The notes below the pieces were generated by a model. The model did no database searches and was not told the origin of the DNA. It worked only from the letters and a program-made list of their open reading frames with translations. The translations under genes and the position numbers were made by a program. A stretch of DNA of 64,000 nucleotides, from positions 218,511 through 282,510 of the forward strand of contig NZ_JAVFVT010000003.1 of assembly GCF_030929555.1 (NCBI RefSeq), read 5' to 3'. Below are positions 26,983 to 35,908 of the stretch, in pieces. The stretch is from Paenibacillus sp. LHD-117. GTDB taxonomy: Bacteria > Bacillota > Bacilli > Paenibacillales > Paenibacillaceae. Within the stretch, counting starts at the first letter, position 1, and the number at the start of each line of letters is the position of its first letter.

Positions 26983-28557
26983 GTGGAAAAAAAAGATGCT
27001 TCAATCGGAAGAGTAGTGGTAAGTACTGTCTCAATGCCGGATGATGTTATTCTGCTAATAGGTACTTACACATACTCCGGAAAAGTACTGGTTTCGTATA
27101 AGACAGAAAAGGATATTCATACAGTCGATTTTTATAACCTGGCTGTTCTCAATGATGATGGAACGGATTTCAAGGTGATCTTCTCCGGCGTCATTCCACA
27201 AAAACCTAAGGCCAACGGGATTCGGTATATGCCCTATCAGGATAATAAGCGGGTGCTGCTGGGAGATTACGTACTCGAATGCACGCCCGATATTGACACC
27301 TGCACTAGCGCGACATTAGTTCCCATCGCCTACCCGTCGATCCTCGAGGAAGATTCGCGCACAACCCATCACTGGTCGGAGATCATCATCGCGCCTGACA
27401 ATAAGCATATGAGTTGGACGATACTCCGCTCAGATCTTGGTGCCGCTGTAGCGATAGGCGTACTAGAACGCAAAACGGATCACTATGCGATCGAAAACGT
27501 GCAGCTTATAAACAACATACATTCCTTTGAGCATGACCCGAACAATCCTGGCTTTATCATTCCGAGCCCCTTACGGGGAGGGGAAGTGAAGCAGTTTGTA
27601 CGGGGAGGAAATGCTATATCCATCGTTGGGGGGAAACATAACAGTACCACCGATTCCATCGTGCAGGATTTGACCTCCGACAATCTTTCGCAAATCACCT
27701 ATACCCCCGGATATGATGAAACCACTATCTTTTCTCCCAATGAACGATTGGGAATCGTCATGAGCACCAGGTTCTCGAAAAACACGGATCCGGCCATATT
27801 CGGACTTATGCCCAGACCCTACGGGATCTATACCTCGTTGGGGATGATTAGCTTTCAATATATGTATGCGGTAGATGGAGTACGTAAATTCAGGCCTGGG
27901 AATATTGGTCCGGTATTGATCGACATTCAACGTTCCATGCACGAAGCAGGATATCAAGGGATACAGCTGACAACGGACGAGAAAAATTGGGTTTATAGCT
28001 CGCCCATGTCCTGGCATCCCGACGGGAAACGGGTCATGTGGCCGGAGATGCTTAGAGGTAGCGACGGCAAACAAATGCGGCTCCAGACAGCGAAGTTGCC
28101 GGATTATAAGCCGGAACCTCCTGTACCTTTGACAACAACTACCGATAATATCCCGTATGGTATAAGAGACTTGACCGTATTGGATTCCATCAATCCGAAT
28201 ATAGAAGGGAAAATTGCGGGGAAACACTCCGGATACATGAACTATACCCGTAATCTCTCCGGTTACTCGGGTAAGACGGAGGCGCAGTTTGTCAACTTTA
28301 GTGACGATGGCGAAAATTTCTATAATGGATATGAGAAGAACCATTATAACGCAGCCGAAGGTTGCCGCTATGAAACTGACATTCAATTGACTGGCTCCAA
28401 GCAAGGGGAAATGAATTTTAGGGCAACATTCTCGGCACTTGCAGGACCTGAGCCAGTCAGACTGTTATTTGACACAGATGCAGACGGCAAGCCCAAAAGT
28501 TATGGTTCAGCAACATATAACGGTGTCACACTAAACATTGCAGATCTGTTTGAATAG
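26983..28557 (+). CDS. Unrecognised cytoplasmic protein, TolB-like beta-propeller
   Basis: A 524-residue protein, start GTG with AGGAGG at 26969-26974 (a TTG one codon upstream is possible). There is no signal peptide or membrane helix. The first 400 or so residues have repeated blade-like segments ending in patterns such as APDNKHMSWT, SPNERLGIVMS and WHPDGKRVMWPE, typical of TolB/PD40 propellers. A separate beta-rich C-terminal domain of about 110 residues follows. I cannot assign an activity. Propeller folds are used by lyases and by glycan-binding proteins. Because it carries element 9, it is probably part of the glycoside regulon, possibly as an unrecognised enzyme. Confidence 0.75.
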   Translation: MEKKDASIGRVVVSTVSMPDDVILLIGTYTYSGKVLVSYKTEKDIHTVDFYNLAVLNDDGTDFKVIFSGVIPQKPKANGIRYMPYQDNKRVLLGDYVLECTPDIDTCTSATLVPIAYPSILEEDSRTTHHWSEIIIAPDNKHMSWTILRSDLGAAVAIGVLERKTDHYAIENVQLINNIHSFEHDPNNPGFIIPSPLRGGEVKQFVRGGNAISIVGGKHNSTTDSIVQDLTSDNLSQITYTPGYDETTIFSPNERLGIVMSTRFSKNTDPAIFGLMPRPYGIYTSLGMISFQYMYAVDGVRKFRPGNIGPVLIDIQRSMHEAGYQGIQLTTDEKNWVYSSPMSWHPDGKRVMWPEMLRGSDGKQMRLQTAKLPDYKPEPPVPLTTTTDNIPYGIRDLTVLDSINPNIEGKIAGKHSGYMNYTRNLSGYSGKTEAQFVNFSDDGENFYNGYEKNHYNAAEGCRYETDIQLTGSKQGEMNFRATFSALAGPEPVRLLFDTDADGKPKSYGSATYNGVTLNIADLFE

Positions 28558-28621
28558 TTGTGAAAATAATTCCATTTTGAAACTGCGCCTGAATAACGAT
28601 TTATCGGTTATAGTTAACTGG

Positions 28622-28677
28622 TGGCTCATACGGAGTAAGCTAAAAACAAAGAGGGAAGCCGCCTCTTTGTTTTTTTC
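28622..28677. repeat. Terminator repeat, copy A
   Basis: Bases 28632-28677 are identical over 46 bp to 41319-41364, with partial identity for a further 10 bp upstream. The core is a terminator: AACAAAGAGG pairs with CCTCTTTGTT, followed by T. The two copies bracket the second sugar locus. Confidence 0.85.
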
Positions 28678-28833
28678 TACATCAGCACAATCGACTGACA
28701 ACTAACTTTAAAATGATTGTTGTAGAAAAGCTAAAATCCCCCTATACAAACACGAAAATACCCTGTTGTTCCCGATATGATCATTGCGTATCGTTACGGA
28801 TGATGGAATAGAAAGTCGAAAGGGAGGACCTGT

Positions 28834-30648
28834 ATGGGATATAAAGACTGGATACGAAGGGCATCGTTATTAATTCGCAATATGAAATTCCAAAAAAAAT
28901 TAATGGCCGGCTATCTGCTCGCTTGCGTTGCTCCACTCTTATTTGTAAGCGCGCTCATATTTCATCAGTCAGCCACGGGGCTTCAGGATTCTTCGGAAGA
29001 ATTCGCCTCCCTGTATACATCACAAATCAAGAATTCGTTGAATGAGTTCATAAAAGAGTATGACAAGGTGACGAAGTCTGTCCTTGTCGATAACGAACTA
29101 ATCTATCAGCTCGGGGATGAGCGTAATCTAACGATCGACGAGATTGTAAATCAGCGACTAGACGTGCAGCGCTTGTTGATGCGAGTTGCGGTGCTAAAGT
29201 CGGAGATCAGCACCGTCATGCTGATCAGCCGCGGAAACAGCGTGTATCAATATACGAATACGAAAGACAAAGTGAATGAGGAGCAGTTGTTGGCTCAAAA
29301 ATGGTTTCAAGGGATCCGCAGCTTGGACGAAACGTTGTTTATAACCGGGCTGCATGATCGTGCCCATTACGAGGATAAAGAAGCAGGTGCTGTAGTGACC
29401 GTCGGACGCGTTCTGTTCAGCTCCAAAGGGGCCTATGCTGGCATTCTGTTGATCGATCTGGATCCGTTCTCGCTTCTCCAGCTTGATCACGAATTCGTCC
29501 TCGCCAGGGACAAGTACGGGATGAGCGTGACAATCAGCAACCGTCATAATGAAATCGTCTATCATTCCGATGCGGCCAGCGGACGGTTATCATGGGATCG
29601 TGTGCTCAGGCTGGGCTCGGAATATATCCAGACCGACAGTGGACGGGACAGCATTACGCTGACGGGAAGCACCTTGCGAGGAGAGCTGAGCATTAAGACA
29701 GAGATCCCGCGCGCGAAGCTGTTGGCGAAGATCAATCAGATCAAAGGGACAACCGTTATTGTCATTCTAGTCAGCTGTTTGGTCATTACCCTCATCTCGC
29801 TAGGTTTAAGCTATACGATCACGAAGCCGATTAAGGCGCTCCGCAGAAGCATGAAGCAGGCGGAAGTGGGCCAATATATACCGATTGAGAAGGAGCATAC
29901 GAACGACGAGATCGGCAGTCTCGTGCACAGCTACAACAAGATGATCACGACTATCCGAACGCTGATCGAAGACGTATATATCGCGGAGATTAAGCAACGC
30001 CAGGCCAAATTCATTTCGCTCCAGAATCAGATCAATCCCCATATGCTGTACAATACACTGGAGTCCATTCGGATGAAAGCGCTGGTCAAGGATGAGGATG
30101 AGATTGCCGATATGATCAAAATATTGGCGCGCATGTTCCGGTTATCGTTAGGCAAAGAAGGACAGCACCATTCGATCCGGAACGAGCTGGAGTATACGAC
30201 CAACTATCTGCATTTGCAGAATATTAGGTTCAATAATATGTTTAAACTAAATATACAGATACCCGACGAGATGCTTGATTGCAGCGTCATTCCGCTCGTC
30301 TTCCAGCCTATAGTGGAGAATAGCATTAATCATGGCTTTGAAAATTACTGTCGGTCTATGAATATTGACATCGTTGGAGTATGGACCACAGAAAACGAAA
30401 TGTTAATACGTATCACGGATGATGGAATCGGTATGTCCGTGTTGAAGCAGGCGGAGCTGGAAGTGCTGTTGGAGGGGGCAGAATCGAACAACTACAAACT
30501 GCTGCAGGAAGACTCGGCCGATCAAGGCTTAGGGTTGCGGAATATCGCCGATCGCATCAAGCTTAAATACGGTGATCGGTATTATTTGAAAATCGTTCCA
30601 ACGGATAAGCGAGGAACGATGGTGGAGTTTCTCATTCCCATAACTTGA
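28834..30648 (+). CDS. Sensor histidine kinase, YesM type (second)
   Basis: A 604-residue membrane kinase. Membrane helices at about 22-42 and 304-328 flank an extracellular sensor of about 260 residues. HAMP, His-kinase (His403 in NPHMLYNT) and ATPase domains (NSINHGF, DDGIGM, GLGLRN) follow. A GGGAGG site precedes the ATG. It heads a kinase/regulator operon next to a second transporter set. The promoter has none of the tandem 23-bp elements, so this system is independent of the first. Confidence 0.92.
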   Translation: MGYKDWIRRASLLIRNMKFQKKLMAGYLLACVAPLLFVSALIFHQSATGLQDSSEEFASLYTSQIKNSLNEFIKEYDKVTKSVLVDNELIYQLGDERNLTIDEIVNQRLDVQRLLMRVAVLKSEISTVMLISRGNSVYQYTNTKDKVNEEQLLAQKWFQGIRSLDETLFITGLHDRAHYEDKEAGAVVTVGRVLFSSKGAYAGILLIDLDPFSLLQLDHEFVLARDKYGMSVTISNRHNEIVYHSDAASGRLSWDRVLRLGSEYIQTDSGRDSITLTGSTLRGELSIKTEIPRAKLLAKINQIKGTTVIVILVSCLVITLISLGLSYTITKPIKALRRSMKQAEVGQYIPIEKEHTNDEIGSLVHSYNKMITTIRTLIEDVYIAEIKQRQAKFISLQNQINPHMLYNTLESIRMKALVKDEDEIADMIKILARMFRLSLGKEGQHHSIRNELEYTTNYLHLQNIRFNNMFKLNIQIPDEMLDCSVIPLVFQPIVENSINHGFENYCRSMNIDIVGVWTTENEMLIRITDDGIGMSVLKQAELEVLLEGAESNNYKLLQEDSADQGLGLRNIADRIKLKYGDRYYLKIVPTDKRGTMVEFLIPIT

Positions 30649-30669
30649 ATGAAGAAAGGATGGTAGTCT

Positions 30670-32253
30670 ATGAAGCTCATCCTCGTGGACGATGAGAAAG
30701 GCATAGTAGAAGGGCTCAAGAAGATGATTGGCCGCTATATCCCAGAATGTGAGGTTGTCGGTACCGCGCACAATGGGCTCGAGGGGTTCGAACTCATTCG
30801 GAAGAAGCAGCCGGATATTGTTATTACCGATATCCGAATGCCCCAAGCAGATGGCCTTGATATGATCAACATGTTGCGAGAGGCGAACAGCCGGGCAGCA
30901 TTTATTTTATTGAGCGGTTTTGCGGATTTTGAATATGCCCGAAAAGGTATCCAACTAGGGGTGAAGTTCTACCTTAACAAGCCGGTCGAGGAAGAGGAGC
31001 TGCGCGAATGCGTCAATCAGGTGATGGATGCAATCAGATCTGACAGGGACAAACTTGCAGAGGTAGATGAATTGCGTCAGGAAGTGTTAAGCCGTATCCA
31101 AGAGGATGCGTTACGGGATATTTCGTATATCGGTCCGGAGCAAGCGGATCTAATGGAAGAGCTGCTGCTAGCCGCCCGTATTCCAAAGAAGTGCTCCCGG
31201 TTTGCATCTATTTTAATGGAATTTGATGGAAATACCGATTCGTTGAAGGAGAATGGCCTTCAGCCGCTATACCGGCAGATCGACCTCGCGCTGCGAAGGT
31301 ACCATTGTGTGTATCGCTTCCGGTATTCTGCTGGCCAGATCGCGATTGTGGTTGCCCATGGCTCTCCGATGAAAGACGAGGAATTAATCCGTATGATTCG
31401 TGTGCTGAAGGAGGCAGCTCTTCGAGAGTTGAAACTGTCCGTCACCGTCGGCATCGGCAGAGTCCATGGTGGCGTAACGGGGATCAGCAAGTCGTTCGAG
31501 GAGGCTAGGCAAGCACTGAGCTATAAGGTGATAAAAGGGACGGACGCCGTTCTTCCCTATCTTGACATGTTGAAGCTCACAGGACCGGGACTATCGGTTC
31601 CGGAAGAGGTAATCGCCAAGCTTGAAGCGGCCATCGATCATATGGACAAAGAGGAATGCACGCGCATCTTGCGCGAAATTTTCCGGCTCATGGAAGATGA
31701 GCCGGGCATGAGGCCCGACGAACTCCAAATGCATTGCCTGAACATTCTATTATCGAGCATTCGGAAGATGTCGTTTCAGCAGCTGCAGCAGAACGATTTC
31801 CTTGGCCGCCATATCCTATCGCTGGAGGGAATATCCAAATTCAGGACGCTCGAAGTGCTAGAGGAATGGATGATTGAGATCATCGATAGAATGATCTCCT
31901 TCAAACAGGAACATAATAACAGTAAGAAGAATGATATTATCACTCAGGTCAAGGAATACGTGGCGGCGCATTATAATGAACCGATAACACTGGCTGATTT
32001 ATCTGCGCGTTTCTATATCAGTCCCTACTATCTGAGCAAACATTTCAAGCAAAAAACAGGGGAAACGTATGTGAGCTTCCTGACCCAGATTCGCATCGCC
32101 AAAGCGAAAGAGCTGCTGAAGCAAACGGATCTCAAGGTGTACGAAATATGTCGGATGGTTGGCTATTTAGATACTCAGCATTTCGCGCAGATGTTCGAGA
32201 AACTGGCCGGCTGCAAGCCGAGGGACTATCGTAAGCAGAACCCGAATGCCTAG
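30670..32253 (+). CDS. Response regulator with AraC-type domain, YesN type (second)
   Basis: A 527-residue regulator. The receiver has Asp54 in TDIRMPQADG and Lys in LNKPVEEEE. The C-terminal AraC helix-turn-helix pair covers about residues 425-527 (LADLSARFYISPYYLSKHFK; RMVGYLDTQHFAQMFEK). It starts 21 bp after the kinase stop with GAAAGGATGG. It probably activates the permease/binding-protein/hydrolase operon downstream. A terminator separates it from that operon. Confidence 0.92.
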   Translation: MKLILVDDEKGIVEGLKKMIGRYIPECEVVGTAHNGLEGFELIRKKQPDIVITDIRMPQADGLDMINMLREANSRAAFILLSGFADFEYARKGIQLGVKFYLNKPVEEEELRECVNQVMDAIRSDRDKLAEVDELRQEVLSRIQEDALRDISYIGPEQADLMEELLLAARIPKKCSRFASILMEFDGNTDSLKENGLQPLYRQIDLALRRYHCVYRFRYSAGQIAIVVAHGSPMKDEELIRMIRVLKEAALRELKLSVTVGIGRVHGGVTGISKSFEEARQALSYKVIKGTDAVLPYLDMLKLTGPGLSVPEEVIAKLEAAIDHMDKEECTRILREIFRLMEDEPGMRPDELQMHCLNILLSSIRKMSFQQLQQNDFLGRHILSLEGISKFRTLEVLEEWMIEIIDRMISFKQEHNNSKKNDIITQVKEYVAAHYNEPITLADLSARFYISPYYLSKHFKQKTGETYVSFLTQIRIAKAKELLKQTDLKVYEICRMVGYLDTQHFAQMFEKLAGCKPRDYRKQNPNA

Positions 32254-32260
32254 TAAAGAT

Positions 32261-32291
32261 ACCGCCACTCATTAAGGAGTGGTGTTTTTTT
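32261..32291 (+). terminator. Terminator after the second two-component operon
   Basis: ACCGCCACTC pairs with GAGTGGTGT around a 6-base loop, followed by a T-run. Confidence 0.85.
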
Positions 32292-32329
32292 GCGCAAAAA
32301 ACCCCGTGTTTTTCCTTAAAATAGCCCGA

Positions 32330-32378
32330 TTGAGAGATGCGGCCGCTGACTGTATATTTACATTGTAAGCGAATTCAG
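32330..32378 (+). promoter_or_regulatory. Promoter with cre site for the second transporter operon
   Basis: TTGAGA (32330-32335), a 17-bp spacer and TATATT (32353-32358) form a good sigma-A promoter. A cre-like box, TTGTAAGCGAATTCAG at 32363-32378, matches WTGNAARCGNWWWCAW at 15 of 16 positions and covers the expected transcription start, so CcpA would block initiation. Confidence 0.75.
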
Positions 32379-32402
32379 CAACAAGATATTGGGGGGAATG
32401 AA

Positions 32403-33308
32403 GTGAAAGTTATCGCAATTCATCGATTGAAGGTGTATTGGCCGCTATATGTGATGGCGATTCCAGGAATCGCATTTCTCATTGTGTTCAAATACATTCC
32501 GCTGACCGGAGCTGTAATCGCCTTCAAGGATTATTCCGTGTTCAAAGGAGTGCTCGATAGCCCTTGGGTCGGATTCAAACACTTCGAGACATTGCTGCAG
32601 CATCCCGACTTTGCCCGCGTGTTCGTCAACACGCTCATTCTGGGATTTCTCAAGCTTGCGCTGGTTTTCCCTGTGCCCGTTCTGCTGGCGCTCATGATTA
32701 ACGAGATTCGTAAGAAGGCGCTGAAGAAAGGCATTCAAACCGCCCTGTATATCCCGCATTTCCTATCCTGGGTTATCGTGGCCGGCATCGTGTTCGACTT
32801 CTTCTCCTTAAGCGGATTGTTCAACATTATCATTGACAGGCTCGGATACGAACCGCTTCTAGCGATGCAGGAGAGCGAGTACTTCCGGCTGGTGTACGTG
32901 CTTACCTCCATATGGAGGGATGCCGGTTGGGGAACGGTTGTTTATATCGCTGCCATCAGTGCAATTGATCCGCAGTTGTACGAATCGGCGATGATTGATG
33001 GCGCGTCAAAGTTTAAGCAAATTCGCCATATTACGTTCCCATTACTACTACCGACTGTACTCGTGCTGTTTCTGTTGGAGATCGGCAACTTCTTGGATCT
33101 CGGATTCGATCATGTATTTAATCTGATTACGCCGATGACATATAACGTCGGCGATATTCTGGACACGTATGTGTTCCGGACAGGCATTCAGCAAGCGCAG
33201 TACAGTTTTGCAACGGCGGTCGGCTTGTTCCAGTCGATTATCGGCTTCATTCTTGTATTCGTCTTTAACCGGCTCTCGAAGAAAGTATCGGATGGGGGGC
33301 TTTGGTAA
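32403..33308 (+). CDS. Sugar ABC permease, LplB type (second)
   Basis: A 301-residue permease with about six membrane helices and the EAA loop DPQLYESAMIDGASKFKQI near residue 200. I place the start at GTG 32403, with GGGGGGAA just before it; an upstream in-frame ATG at 32337 lies upstream of the -10 box and cannot be used. It pairs with the next permease and the binding protein at 34261. Confidence 0.92.
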   Translation: MKVIAIHRLKVYWPLYVMAIPGIAFLIVFKYIPLTGAVIAFKDYSVFKGVLDSPWVGFKHFETLLQHPDFARVFVNTLILGFLKLALVFPVPVLLALMINEIRKKALKKGIQTALYIPHFLSWVIVAGIVFDFFSLSGLFNIIIDRLGYEPLLAMQESEYFRLVYVLTSIWRDAGWGTVVYIAAISAIDPQLYESAMIDGASKFKQIRHITFPLLLPTVLVLFLLEIGNFLDLGFDHVFNLITPMTYNVGDILDTYVFRTGIQQAQYSFATAVGLFQSIIGFILVFVFNRLSKKVSDGGLW

Positions 33309-33310
33309 AC

Positions 33311-34186
33311 ATGTTCGAATCGAAAGGCGAAAAAGTATTCGTCAATGCCATTACAGTAGTGCTCATCCTCTTATCCATTATGGCGCTTATTCCGCTTGTT
33401 TCGGTCATTTCCACCTCGCTTAGTTCCAAGAGCGCCGTAGAAATGAACCTGGTCACCTTGTGGCCAAAGCAGGTGACGCTTGACTCCTGGCTGTATATCA
33501 TCGACCGTCCGGATTTGTGGCGCTCGTTCTTCCTGACCTTGGGCACGACGGTAGTTGGAACCATTGCGGCCCTATTGATGACTGCGCTGCTGGCATACCC
33601 GTTGTCAAAGTCGAAGTCGGAGTTCCGATGGGGAGCAGTCATAATGGTCGGCGTCGTCGTCGCCATGATTTTCAAGGCACCGATCGTTCCCTATTTTCTG
33701 ACGGTTCGAGGCATCGGGCTTTATAATAATCCGCTTGTGCTGATCATCCCGCATATTTTGAATCCGTTCAACTTGATTATTATGCGAACGTTCTTCAAGC
33801 AATTCTCTAAGGAGCTTGAGGAGGCGGCTTTTCTGGAAGGCTGCGGTTATTTTCGGATGCTGTTTCAATTCGTGCTTCCGCTCTCCAAAGCTGTTCTTGC
33901 AACGCTAGCATTGTTCTATGGAGTTATGCTGTGGAACCAGTTCCAGCACCCGCTCTTCTTCCTGCAAAATCCGGACTGGTTCCCGTTGCAAATAAAAATC
34001 CGGCAGTTCATTACCGACGATAACGTAATTATGGCCGGTGCCGCTTCAACGGCCGATCTGAACTATAATGAACGCACGCTAAGAGCGGCGACCGTTATCT
34101 TCGCGATCATTCCAATTATTGCGGTGTATCCGTTCTTGCAGAAGTATTTCGTCAAAGGAGCTATGATCGGCTCCGTAAAAGGTTAG
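33311..34186 (+). CDS. Sugar ABC permease, YtcP type (second)
   Basis: A 291-residue partner permease. It starts 2 bp after the preceding stop, with its ribosome site (GGGGGG) inside the upstream gene. About six membrane helices are visible, with the EAA loop SKELEEAAFLEGCGYFRML and the family ending FVKGAMIGSVKG. No ATPase gene is present in the operon. Confidence 0.92.
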   Translation: MFESKGEKVFVNAITVVLILLSIMALIPLVSVISTSLSSKSAVEMNLVTLWPKQVTLDSWLYIIDRPDLWRSFFLTLGTTVVGTIAALLMTALLAYPLSKSKSEFRWGAVIMVGVVVAMIFKAPIVPYFLTVRGIGLYNNPLVLIIPHILNPFNLIIMRTFFKQFSKELEEAAFLEGCGYFRMLFQFVLPLSKAVLATLALFYGVMLWNQFQHPLFFLQNPDWFPLQIKIRQFITDDNVIMAGAASTADLNYNERTLRAATVIFAIIPIIAVYPFLQKYFVKGAMIGSVKG

Positions 34187-34260
34187 GCTTGAACATTCCA
34201 TCCGGTTTATAGGCGAAAAACGCCTTGAACATATCATAATGATTCTAAGGGGGAACAAGC

Positions 34261-35832
34261 ATGAAGACTAAGAAAATGGGGCTGCTGTTTACAGCCCTCA
34301 TCCTGGGCATGACCGTCTTGTCCGGGTGCGGCAACAACGAGAACTCGTCCAAAGAGAATGAACAGAATCAAACGGACACTGCCGAGGGTATTGTCGATAT
34401 CGAAGTATGGGGTACGAATATCGGCTATAAGCCGATTGAAAAAGGAAGCAGGTTGTATGAGTTCTACAAAGAGAAGCTTGGCGTCGGCGTTATACACCCT
34501 TACATCGAATGGGGTGGAGGAACCAACTATCTAAACCAGCTTAACATGAAGATTGCGGCCAATGAAATGCCGGATCTGTTCATCCCTCAACAAGGGATTG
34601 AAGTCAGCCTGGCCCAGAATGGTGCGATCGCGGACCTGACAGAGTTGCTGCCGAAGTACGCCCCGAATGTGATGTCTGCCATTTCGGAGGATATCTGGAA
34701 TGTGGTAAAAGCGAACGATCCGACAGGTCAAGGTAAAATATATTATATCCCGAGCATTGTGGAATACGGCAGATACGGCGGAATGATCCGTCAGGACTGG
34801 CTCGACAAGCTTGGTCTGAAAATGCCGACGACGCAGGATGAATACGTCGAGGTGCTGAAGGCATTTCGGGACAAGGATCCGAACGGCAATGGACAGCAGG
34901 ATGAAATCCCGACGGGTGGCCGGGAGCAGGTGCGTTGGATGGACCATCTCTTTGCAATGTACGGGGTCGCGATGTTCGAAGGTTACCCGGAATGGGATCT
35001 TTATAACGGCGAGCTGACATATTCTGCAGTAACGCCTAACATGAAAGCGGCCTTGGCTTTCATAGCCGAGCTGTATAAGGAAGGCCTGATCGACAAGGAA
35101 TCTCTTTTGAATACGAAGGATAAGTGGGAAGGAAAAATTCATTCGGATAAGGTTGGAAACTACTTCCATTGGGTCGAGCATGGAAGCCTAGTTTTTGAAA
35201 ATCTTTTTAAGAATACAGGAATCAAGGCTAAGTACTCCGTGCTTCCTCTTCCAAAAGTTGAAGGCTATGAAGGCTTCTATACGATGAAGAAGATTGCGAA
35301 CGCGCAATGGCTTGTCAAGAACAACAAAGATGAGGCCAAGCTGATCGCCACATTGAAGTTGCTGAATAACATGTACGATAAGAGCAAATTTAAGGACCTT
35401 TACCTTGGCGTGGAAGGCATGCACTATACGATGAAAGATGGCAAAGCCGTCAAGCTTCCGGATGACAAGGCCAATCAGGAAAATCTGCTCTTGAATACGT
35501 ACTCGAGTGTAGGGACGCTGGATATGACCGTTGATCTCTATAACAGTACCGCGTCGGAAGACAATAAGTGGGCAATGGATCAGGTTACCGGAAATATTCA
35601 GGAAGCACAGAAGTATGCGAAATCAATTGCAGGTGACGGTATGCCGGCAAGCATTTATGAGGGCTTTCCGGACATCACTAACCGTACGTTGTACACGGAG
35701 TATGCTAGCAAAATCATCATCGGCACCTATTCGATCGAGAAGTTCGACGAATTTGTCGAGAAGTGGAACCAGTCGGGCGGCGAAGAGGTTACAAAACGGG
35801 CCAGAGAATGGCTCGCAAAGGTCAAGCAGTAG
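34261..35832 (+). CDS. Solute-binding lipoprotein (second)
   Basis: A 523-residue extracellular family 1 binding protein. The signal peptide ends in lipobox LSGC with lipidated Cys23, followed by an Asn/Glu/Ser linker. The body has the DPNGNGQQDEIPT calcium-loop-like motif common in LplA-type proteins. AAGGGGGAAC precedes the ATG. It delivers the substrate for the permeases just upstream. Confidence 0.92.
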   Translation: MKTKKMGLLFTALILGMTVLSGCGNNENSSKENEQNQTDTAEGIVDIEVWGTNIGYKPIEKGSRLYEFYKEKLGVGVIHPYIEWGGGTNYLNQLNMKIAANEMPDLFIPQQGIEVSLAQNGAIADLTELLPKYAPNVMSAISEDIWNVVKANDPTGQGKIYYIPSIVEYGRYGGMIRQDWLDKLGLKMPTTQDEYVEVLKAFRDKDPNGNGQQDEIPTGGREQVRWMDHLFAMYGVAMFEGYPEWDLYNGELTYSAVTPNMKAALAFIAELYKEGLIDKESLLNTKDKWEGKIHSDKVGNYFHWVEHGSLVFENLFKNTGIKAKYSVLPLPKVEGYEGFYTMKKIANAQWLVKNNKDEAKLIATLKLLNNMYDKSKFKDLYLGVEGMHYTMKDGKAVKLPDDKANQENLLLNTYSSVGTLDMTVDLYNSTASEDNKWAMDQVTGNIQEAQKYAKSIAGDGMPASIYEGFPDITNRTLYTEYASKIIIGTYSIEKFDEFVEKWNQSGGEEVTKRAREWLAKVKQ

Positions 35833-35863
35833 TGTGGTCTAAAGGACTAGAATTTAATACTGG

Positions 35864-35894
35864 AACGCGCGCCTGTATGGGCGCGCGTTTTAAT
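35864..35894 (+). terminator. Hairpin terminator after the binding-protein gene
   Basis: A 10-bp GC-rich stem, AACGCGCGCC with GGCGCGCGTT, and a 6-base loop (TGTATG) are followed by a short T-run. It would favour higher expression of the transporter than of the two hydrolases downstream. Confidence 0.75.
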
Positions 35895-35908
35895 AAGGGG
35901 GCTATCCA

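Noticed and set aside
27571..28404. A 277-codon frame antisense to the beta-propeller gene
   Set aside because: The forward frame has a promoter element, ribosome site and propeller motifs; the reverse frame has none.
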